In this document: one piece after another, positions 58,812 through 64,000 of the stretch
Layout: the number at the start of each line of letters is the position of its first letter
Numbering within the stretch: the first letter of the stretch is position 1
Source of the DNA: Micromonospora yangpuensis
Lineage (GTDB): Bacteria; Actinomycetota; Actinomycetes; Mycobacteriales; Micromonosporaceae
DNA: 64,000 nt
NCBI RefSeq assembly: GCF_900091615.1
Contig: NZ_FMIA01000002.1
Coordinates: forward strand, 2,976,001 to 3,040,000
Direction: 5' to 3'
Notes under the pieces: model-generated
What the model was told of the DNA's origin: nothing
What the model saw: only the letters and a program-made list of their open reading frames with translations
The model's database searches: none
Program-made: the position numbers and the translations under genes

Positions 58812-60184
58812 GACGGCACCGCCGCGACGGTCGGGTCCGTACCCGGGGCAGCCGAGCCGTTCGCGTCGGCCGACCCCGTTCGCTGCGCCGCCGGTGTGTC
58901 GGCCGAGCCTGTGCGCTGCGCCGCCGGTGCGTCGGCCGAGCCTGTTCGCTGCGCCGCCGGTGCGCCGGCCGTCGACGGCCCTCCCGTCGGGGCGTCGGTC
59001 GACCGGGGCGCTGCGGACGGGGTGAGCCGGCCGTCGAGCACGGCGCGGGTGAGCCGGTCGAGGGCGGTCACCCCGACGGCCAGGCAGCGTTCGTCGACGT
59101 CGAAGGTGCCGGAGTGCAGGGGGGCGCCGCCGCGTTCGCCGGTCACCCCGAGCTTGACGTACAGGCTGGGGCCGAGCGCGCCGAGCAGGGCGAAGTCGTC
59201 GGTGGTCAGCGGCGGCACGGCCAGGTCGACCACCTCGACCAGGTCGGACAGCTCGGTGTGGGCCAACGCGACCAGTTCGGCGGCGTTGCGTACCGGGGGC
59301 ATCTCGTTGGCCCAGGTGAACCGCACCCCGAGGTCGAGGGCGGCGGCCTGTTGCCGGGCGAGGCGCTCGATGACGGTCTTGAGCCGCTCGCGGACCGCCT
59401 CGTCGTGGGTGCGCAGGGTGCCGGTCGCCTCGGCGTACCCGGCGACCTGGCTCTGGCTGGCGCCTCCGGCGATGGTGCCGATGTTGAACGCGACCAGCTC
59501 GTCGGCGTTGCGGGAGCGGGCCACCGCCGCGTGCAGCAGGTTGACCATGCCGCTGAGGCCGAGGATGGCGTCGCGGCCCAGTGCCGGGGTGGCGGCGTGG
59601 GCGGTCCGGCCGAGCACCTCGACCCGGAAGGCGTCCTTGGCCGCCATCGCGGTGGCCCGGTCCACGCCGAGCGTGCCGACCGGCAGGTCCGGCCAGCAGT
59701 GCAGGCCGAGGACGGCGTCGAAGCGCCGCCCGCGCAGGGCGTCGTCGCGCAGTACGGCCGCGGCGCCGGAGGCCTCGCCGAAGGGGATCTCCTCGGCGGG
59801 CTGGAAGAGCACGGCCACCGACCCCCGCGCCGGTGGGTCGGCGGCGAGCCGGGCGGCCACCCCGTACGCGACGGTCATGTGCACGTCGTGTCCGCAGGCG
59901 TGGCAGATCCCGGCGTTCGTCGAGGCGTACGGCTCGGTCTTGACGTCCTGGACCGGATAGGCATCCATATCGGCCCGAAGGAGCACGGCGGGTCCGGGGA
60001 GGGGGCCGTCAACCTCCAGGAGGAGGCCGGTGCCGGCAAGTCCGGTACGGACCCGGCCGAACGGCTGAAGCATCCCGGCCAGCAACCCGGCTGTCGCGTG
60101 CTCGGTAAACCGCAGCTCGGGATGGTGATGGAGCTGACGACGCAGCCGTACCAGCTCGTCAACCTCGTCGCTTGCCAGCGTCAC
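58808..60184 (-). CDS. M20-family amidohydrolase/deacylase with repeat tail
   Basis: A 458-aa M20D-type metallohydrolase. Family marks are LRRQLHHHPEL at the N-terminus, LRADMDAYPV, CHACGHDVHMT (metal-binding Cys/His), FQPAEEIPFGE and the dimerisation lid LGRTAHAATPALGRDAI. The C-terminal ~50 residues are three 11-aa repeats of APAAQRTGSAD type and appear unstructured. It is the first gene of the sugar-import operon, suggesting that the substrate carries an N-acyl or amide group, or that it acts on an amino-acid conjugate. The GTG chosen has GAGGG 9 nt upstream; a GTG three codons earlier is also in frame. Confidence 0.85.
   Translation of the reverse strand: MTLASDEVDELVRLRRQLHHHPELRFTEHATAGLLAGMLQPFGRVRTGLAGTGLLLEVDGPLPGPAVLLRADMDAYPVQDVKTEPYASTNAGICHACGHDVHMTVAYGVAARLAADPPARGSVAVLFQPAEEIPFGEASGAAAVLRDDALRGRRFDAVLGLHCWPDLPVGTLGVDRATAMAAKDAFRVEVLGRTAHAATPALGRDAILGLSGMVNLLHAAVARSRNADELVAFNIGTIAGGASQSQVAGYAEATGTLRTHDEAVRERLKTVIERLARQQAAALDLGVRFTWANEMPPVRNAAELVALAHTELSDLVEVVDLAVPPLTTDDFALLGALGPSLYVKLGVTGERGGAPLHSGTFDVDERCLAVGVTALDRLTRAVLDGRLTPSAAPRSTDAPTGGPSTAGAPAAQRTGSADAPAAQRTGSADTPAAQRTGSADANGSAAPGTDPTVAAVPS
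58865..58966 (-). repeat. 33-bp tandem repeat, about three copies, in the M20 gene
   Basis: Units spaced exactly 33 nt apart encode APAAQRTGSAD near the C-terminus of the M20 protein. They differ by only a few bases, suggesting recent expansion. Not a CRISPR: there are no spacers. Confidence 0.8.
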
Positions 60185-60262
60185 CCGCTTCACCCCTCGC
60201 TCGCGGCCTGCAATCCGGACCTAATTGAGACAAGAACCTAAGTCAGGGGGGTGGCCACGTCA

Positions 60263-60286
60263 ATAACCAGGAGAAAACTGGGTTAT
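60263..60286. promoter_or_regulatory. Imperfect dyad ATAACC...GGTTAT before the lactonase gene
   Basis: ATAACC and GGTTAT are perfectly complementary arms around a 12-nt centre, and the right arm overlaps the -10 element. It lies between the divergent M20 and amidohydrolase genes and may be a repressor site controlling both. Confidence 0.4.
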
Positions 60287-60289
60287 GGT
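60284..60289 (+). promoter_or_regulatory. -10 element TATGGT, leaderless start
   Basis: TATGGT fits TANNNT and precedes the ATG by 8 nt with no Shine-Dalgarno in between, which supports a leaderless message and the chosen start. Confidence 0.45.
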
Positions 60290-60297
60290 CCGTGACC

Positions 60298-61125
60298 ATG
60301 GACCGCGCTGACGCCCACCTGCACCTCTTCGCCGACGGGTACCCGGGCCGCTACGGCCGCTCGCCCGCCGGGGGACCGGAGGTCGCGCTGTACGAGGACC
60401 TCCGCCGCGAACACCGCATCGGCCGGGCGCTGGTCGTCGGGTACGAGGGCGAGCCGCGCTTCGCCGGGAACAACGACTACCTGGCCGGACTGGCCCGCAC
60501 CCACGACTGGATCGCCCCGGTCGGCTACGTCCCCGCCGACGCGCCGCCCACCGACGACACGCTGCGCCGGTGGTGGTCGGCGGGCTTCGTCGGAGTGGCC
60601 GGCTACCTGGCCGACGCCGCACGGGCCGAGCGGTTCGCCGACTGGCTGACCGCCGCCGCCCCGGCGCTGACCCGGGCCGGCGCGGTGGTCAGCCTCAACG
60701 CCACGCCCGCCGCGACCGCCCGGATGGGCCCTGCGCTGGCCGCGCTGGACGGCTGCCCGGTGCTCTTCAGCCACCTCGGGCTGCCCGGCAGCCGACCCAC
60801 CCCGCCGGCCGCGCGGGACGCCGCCGAGGCCCTCGCCCCGCTGCGCGCCCTGGCCCGGCTACCGCACGTCGGGGTCAAGATCTCCGGCCTGTACGCGGTA
60901 AGCGAGCCCAGCCACGCCTGGCCGCACCCGGCCGCCCGCCCCTTCGTCGACGTGCTGCTGGACAGCTTCGGCACCCGACGGCTCTACTGGGGCTCGGACT
61001 TCCCGCCCAGCCTGGACCACGTCTCGTTCGCGCAGACCCTCGACCCGGTCGGGCTGGACGACCTCAGCCCGACCGAACGCGCCGACATCCTCGGCGCCAA
61101 CCTGCACCGCGCCCTGCAGACCTGA
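60298..61125 (+). CDS. Amidohydrolase-2 family lactonase-like protein
   Basis: A 275-aa TIM-barrel metal-dependent hydrolase. It has DAHLHLF (the HxH metal site) at the N-terminus, a His in VLFSHLGLPG, and the catalytic Asp in YWGSDFPP near the C-terminus. Relatives include L-fucono- and L-rhamnono-lactonases and dicarboxylate-lactone hydrolases. With the sugar dehydrogenase and dehydratase genes of this region it would complete a sugar, lactone, acid, keto-acid series. A GTG two codons upstream is in frame but the -10 spacing favours the ATG. Confidence 0.82.
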   Translation: MDRADAHLHLFADGYPGRYGRSPAGGPEVALYEDLRREHRIGRALVVGYEGEPRFAGNNDYLAGLARTHDWIAPVGYVPADAPPTDDTLRRWWSAGFVGVAGYLADAARAERFADWLTAAAPALTRAGAVVSLNATPAATARMGPALAALDGCPVLFSHLGLPGSRPTPPAARDAAEALAPLRALARLPHVGVKISGLYAVSEPSHAWPHPAARPFVDVLLDSFGTRRLYWGSDFPPSLDHVSFAQTLDPVGLDDLSPTERADILGANLHRALQT

Positions 61126-61156
61126 GGCCGGCGCGGGTACCGCTGCTCCGGCGTCG

Positions 61157-61675
61157 TCACCGACGGCGTCGCGCCGCCCGGCCAGCAACCCGGGCCACCA
61201 CCACCGGCAGCACATGCACCACGGTGACGATCACGGCCACCAGGACCAGGACCTGACCGACGCCGAGCCCGTGCCAGGCCAGCACCAGCGCCGCGCACCC
61301 GCCGGTGACCACGGAGTGCAACGCCACCCGCAACGCGGTCGTGCGCAGCGACGTGTCCCCGTCGGGGCCCTCGGAAACCCTGCCGCGCCGCACCACCGCG
61401 GTGATCATCGTGCCCACCGCGACCAGCACGGCGATCTGCGCCGCCCACCCGGCGGTCGCCCCGATGCCGGCCCGGTCGGTCACCGCCGGCGCGACCAGGG
61501 TGGCACCGGCGAGGACCAGGAAGATCGGCGGCCAGCTGAGCACCATCGCGGTGGTCACGGCCATGGTCATCAACCGGGCCACCCCGACCGGGGGTTCCTC
61601 GACCTGGACGCGTACGGCCTCGGGAGCCCAGACGAGCTTGCGGGGCGACGGGCTGTCCGGTGCGGGCTGCGACAT
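61157..61675 (-). CDS. Small integral membrane protein, unknown function
   Basis: A 172-aa protein with a cytosolic Pro-rich N-terminus (about 1-40) and four hydrophobic segments (near MTMAVTTAMVLSWPPIFLVLAG, AAQIAVLVAVGTMITAV, VALHSVVTGGCAALVLAW and VLVLVAVIVTVVHVLPVVV). It ends in an Arg-rich tail. No family is recognised. The ATG lies 7 nt after a TAGGTT -10 element and lacks a Shine-Dalgarno, so the message is probably leaderless. Confidence 0.7.
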   Translation of the reverse strand: MSQPAPDSPSPRKLVWAPEAVRVQVEEPPVGVARLMTMAVTTAMVLSWPPIFLVLAGATLVAPAVTDRAGIGATAGWAAQIAVLVAVGTMITAVVRRGRVSEGPDGDTSLRTTALRVALHSVVTGGCAALVLAWHGLGVGQVLVLVAVIVTVVHVLPVVVARVAGRAARRRR

Positions 61676-61682
61676 GCCGAAC

Positions 61683-61688
61683 AACCTA
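61683..61688 (-). promoter_or_regulatory. -10 element TAGGTT, leaderless start
   Basis: Minus-strand TAGGTT fits TANNNT, and the ATG of the small membrane protein follows after 7 nt. Confidence 0.45.
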
Positions 61689-61744
61689 TCGGTCGGCCAC
61701 CACCCGCCGATGCGGGTGGCCGCCGACCGGGGCACCGGACCGGG

Positions 61745-62509
61745 TCACTGCCAGCGGAACAGCGCGGCGGCCACGACCGGGCCCAGCACCGCCGTGACCA
61801 CCAGGGCGGCCAGGTTCGTGGCGTCGACCGGCAGCCCCGCCCAGGCGGCGGAGAGCGCCTCGACCGTGGCGCCGAAGGGCAGCAACCCGCCGACCTGCCG
61901 GACCGGCTCCGGCAGGGCGTCCGCGCCGCCGAACAGCCCGCCGACCGCGCCGAGGGCGAAGAAGCCGACCAGCCCGATCGCCACGGCGGAGTTCGGGGTG
62001 GGTGCCACGGCGGCGACCAGCAGACCCAGGCCGTACATCGCGGCGACGCCGAGCCCGACGACACCGAGGGCGACCCCGAGGTGCGCGGGCGGACGGGCAC
62101 CGAGGGCGCTCACCGCAACCGTGTACGCCACGGCGATGCCGACCACGGCCTGCCCCAGGCTCACCACCACCTGTGCGCCGAGCACCATCGCCGGTGAGGC
62201 GGGGGTGACCGCGAACCGGCGGAGGATCCCGCTGCGGCGGTAGTAGGCCAGGAAGCTCGGCATGTTGATGATGCCGATCGAGGCGATGACGATGGTGAAG
62301 ACCAGCGGCAGGACGTGGACGTCCAGGGCCGAGCGGCCGTTGCCGACCTCCTGCCGCCCGGCCGACGACGCGTTCATCACCATGATCAGCAGAGGCAGGC
62401 CGATCGGCACCACCAGCCCGGCGGTGTCCCGGGCCACCATCTTCGCCTCGCACCGGATCAGCGTCAGCCAGGCCCGTGGCCCCGGTCGCCGGGCCGTCGT
62501 GGCGGTCAT
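61745..62509 (-). CDS. ABC-2 type exporter permease
   Basis: A 254-aa membrane protein with about six segments and ABC-2 landmarks: RCEAKMVARDTAGLVVPIGLPLLIM, the intracellular YYRRSGILRRFAVTPASPAMVLGAQV loop, and the late GGLFGGADALPEPVRQVGGLLPFGATVEAL stretch. It overlaps the ATPase gene by 4 nt (ATGA) and forms an exporter with it. The pair is divergent from a histidine kinase, a common arrangement for regulated drug or peptide exporters. Confidence 0.88.
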   Translation of the reverse strand: MTATTARRPGPRAWLTLIRCEAKMVARDTAGLVVPIGLPLLIMVMNASSAGRQEVGNGRSALDVHVLPLVFTIVIASIGIINMPSFLAYYRRSGILRRFAVTPASPAMVLGAQVVVSLGQAVVGIAVAYTVAVSALGARPPAHLGVALGVVGLGVAAMYGLGLLVAAVAPTPNSAVAIGLVGFFALGAVGGLFGGADALPEPVRQVGGLLPFGATVEALSAAWAGLPVDATNLAALVVTAVLGPVVAAALFRWQ

Positions 62510-63237
62510 GCCGCAGCCTCCCGCCCGAGGTCGCGACCGGTGAGGGCGACGAACGCCTCCTCCAGGTCGGCCGTGCCGGTCCGGGCCACCAACTCGGCCG
62601 GGGTGCCCAGGGCGACGATCCGGCCGCCGTCGAGCAACGCGACCCGGTCGCAGAGCCGCTCGACCTCGTCCATCGCGTGGCTGACCAGCACCACCGTCTC
62701 GTCGCGCAGCGCCTCCACGCCGGCCCACACCCGGCGCCGGGCGTGCGGATCCAGGCCGGTGGTGAGTTCGTCGAGGATCACCACACGCGGCCGGCCGACC
62801 AGCGCGAGGGCGATGGAGAGCCGCTGCTGCTGGCCGCCGGAGAGCTTCTCGAACCGGGTACGCCGCCGGTCGACCAGCCCGACCAGGTCGAGCAGCTCGG
62901 CGGCCGGGCGTGGATCGGGATAGAAACTGCGGTAGAGCCCGACCAGTTCGGCGACGGTCAACGCGTGGTGCAGCTGGGCCTGTTGCAGCTGCACACCGAG
63001 CACCTGCCGCAGCGCCGCCCGGTCCCGGCGCGGATCCAGACCGGCGACGGTGACCCGGCCCCGGTCCGGGGTGCGCAGACCGGCGATCAGCTCGACAGTG
63101 GTGGTCTTGCCGGCGCCGTTGGCCCCGAGCAGGCCCAGCACCTCGCCGGCGGCGACCCGCAGACTCACGTCGTCGACCGCCACGACGTCGCCGTACCGCT
63201 TCGACAGGTGTTCGGCACAGATGACTGGTTCGTTCAT
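62506..63237 (-). CDS. ABC exporter ATP-binding subunit
   Basis: A 243-aa ATPase with Walker A GANGAGKTTT, signature KLSGGQQQRLSIALALV, Walker B VVILDELTTGLD (Leu where Pro is usual after Glu) and the H-loop VSHAMDEVERL. It is of the CcmA/DrrA type. It is the first gene of the two-gene exporter operon. No strong ribosome-binding site was identified, but the conserved N-terminus MNEPVICAEHLSKRYG fixes the start. Confidence 0.9.
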   Translation of the reverse strand: MNEPVICAEHLSKRYGDVVAVDDVSLRVAAGEVLGLLGANGAGKTTTVELIAGLRTPDRGRVTVAGLDPRRDRAALRQVLGVQLQQAQLHHALTVAELVGLYRSFYPDPRPAAELLDLVGLVDRRRTRFEKLSGGQQQRLSIALALVGRPRVVILDELTTGLDPHARRRVWAGVEALRDETVVLVSHAMDEVERLCDRVALLDGGRIVALGTPAELVARTGTADLEEAFVALTGRDLGREAAA

Positions 63238-63336
63238 ACCGCCATGGTGGGTGCGCCACCCGGGCCCGCGCCTGTGCCGTCGGTCAGGCGTACCGACCAT
63301 GACTTTCGGCACCGTCGGCGGGCCGTACCCGGTGGG

Positions 63337-63342
63337 TAGGTT
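63337..63342 (+). promoter_or_regulatory. -10 element TAGGTT, leaderless start
   Basis: TAGGTT precedes the ATG of the histidine kinase gene by exactly 6 nt with no Shine-Dalgarno between, the same geometry as at 714 and 10023. Confidence 0.5.
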
Positions 63343-63348
63343 GGACCG

Positions 63349-64000
63349 ATGCGGCGGATGGGGCTGGACGAGTGGTCGGGCCTGGCCATGCTCCTGGTCT
63401 GCGTGGGCGCGGCGTCCCCGGTCGTGGTCGGCGTCGTCGACCCGGACGTGCCGGTGCCGGTCTGGGTCGGGTTGTTCCTGACGACGATGATGGCGGCGCT
63501 GACCGCCGTGGCGGGCACGACGGTCCGGCCGGTCCGGCGCCGGGTGGCCTACGGCACGGCGGTGCTGGCCGGCTGGGCCGTGGTGGTGACCGCACCGCAG
63601 GCCGGCCTGCTGCCGATCCTGCTGGTCGTGCTCGCCGCGTTCGGCCCGGAGGTCGTCCGCCTCCCGGCCAACCTGGTGGTGGTCGCGCTGAACACCGTCG
63701 TCATCGGCGTGGCCATGGGCCGGATCAACGACGTGGGTCTCCAACTCGGCATGGCCGCGGCGTTCTACGGGCTGATCCAACTCGCCACGGTGTTCAGCGT
63801 GACCGCGGTCCGTCGGGAGAAGCAGCTGCGCCGCGAGCTGGCGAGGGCCCACGTCGACCTGCAGGCCGCGAGCGTGCTGCTGGCCGGGTCCGCACGCACG
63901 GCGGAGCGGCTACGGATCTCCCGGGAACTGCACGACCTGATCGGTCACCAGCTCACCGTCCTCACCCTGGAGCTGGAGGCCGCCCGGCACCGCCCGGCCG
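63349..64000 (+). CDS. Sensor histidine kinase, N-terminal part
   Basis: At least 217 residues are visible before the right edge. An N-terminal membrane domain of about five hydrophobic segments (about 10-150) is followed by a coiled region (EKQLRRELARAHVDLQAA) and the dimerisation/phosphoacceptor helix ERLRISRELHDLIGHQL, with the phospho-acceptor His in RELHD. This H-box is typical of HisKA_3 (NarL-type) kinases. It is divergent from an ABC exporter pair and probably senses an envelope signal controlling it; a response-regulator gene would be expected beyond the window. The start was chosen from the leaderless promoter geometry. Confidence 0.87.
   Translation, partial: MRRMGLDEWSGLAMLLVCVGAASPVVVGVVDPDVPVPVWVGLFLTTMMAALTAVAGTTVRPVRRRVAYGTAVLAGWAVVVTAPQAGLLPILLVVLAAFGPEVVRLPANLVVVALNTVVIGVAMGRINDVGLQLGMAAAFYGLIQLATVFSVTAVRREKQLRRELARAHVDLQAASVLLAGSARTAERLRISRELHDLIGHQLTVLTLELEAARHRPA

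Noticed and set aside
58865..58966. Regular 33-bp repeats as a possible CRISPR array
   Set aside because: The units are contiguous with no unique spacers, stay in the M20 reading frame and encode a repeated peptide.
56196..59960. 1254-codon open frame on the plus strand
   Set aside because: Antisense to the permease, binding-protein, oxidoreductase and M20 genes, all of which have clear motifs. The product is low-complexity.

Overview
The window is high-GC actinobacterial DNA, most likely Micromonosporaceae (Micromonospora-like). It shows very strong G/C third-position bias, many GTG starts, GTGA/ATGA stop-start overlaps, an XRE/DUF397 regulatory locus, CBM2-type secreted enzymes and a Micromonospora-style GGGCCCCCTGT hairpin terminator. 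No rRNA, tRNA, CRISPR array, transposase or phage gene was seen.

Layout. (1) 1-10016: the start of an acyltransferase leaving the left edge, a RibD/DHFR-like reductase, three secreted carbohydrate-active or sugar-oxidising proteins (CBM2 plus Cip1-like, SMP-30-like, FN3 plus PQQ sugar dehydrogenase), an alpha/beta hydrolase, an O-methyltransferase, a secreted hydrolase-CBM2 and a YdeI-like protein. (2) 10051-13868: an ABC exporter half, a glycosyltransferase-fold protein with a TTA codon, and an orphan NarL-type regulator. (3) 14345-27402: a tight ten-gene operon that looks like a C7-cyclitol (pseudosugar) pathway. It encodes a cytosolic GH5, a tandem two-domain sugar-phosphate cyclase, a ROK kinase fused to a zinc dehydrogenase, a phosphoglucose-isomerase-like protein, a HAD phosphatase, a two-gene ABC exporter, a GT2 glycosyltransferase, a Gfo/Idh/MocA dehydrogenase and a TIM-barrel isomerase. 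It has no aminotransferase. The tandem cyclase and the kinase-dehydrogenase fusion make this my best candidate for an undescribed system. (4) 27399-31227: a HEAT/LRV-repeat protein, a KUP potassium transporter broken by a one-base frameshift, and a chimeric relic of two truncated genes. (5) 31283-41605: a consensus-like promoter with a CebR-like operator, then an unknown 595-aa protein, an MbtH-A-T-C NRPS fusion, a sulfotransferase and two ABC exporter halves, closed by a hairpin. This is a second small biosynthetic cluster.

(6) 41678-46887: a CorC/HlyC-type membrane protein, a second Cip1-like secreted protein with a CebR-like operator, a three-gene micro-operon divergent from an XRE regulator with two DUF397 genes, and a TauE/SafE permease. 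(7) 46951-61125: a sugar-acid/oligosaccharide catabolic region. A six-gene leftward operon (E1-alpha, E1-beta, SDR, regulator, YCII, glycoside-hydrolase-like) is divergent from an enolase-superfamily dehydratase, and each start is fronted by a copy of the same 14-bp operator. A second six-gene leftward operon (M20 amidohydrolase, Gfo/Idh/MocA, ABC binding protein, two permeases, rhamnose mutarotase) is divergent from a lactonase-type amidohydrolase. Together they suggest uptake and non-phosphorylative breakdown of a rhamnose-, fucose- or uronate-like sugar. (8) 61157-64000: a small membrane protein, an ABC-2 exporter pair, and the start of a sensor histidine kinase leaving the right edge.

All assignments come from reading motifs and gene context by eye. 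No database search was run.
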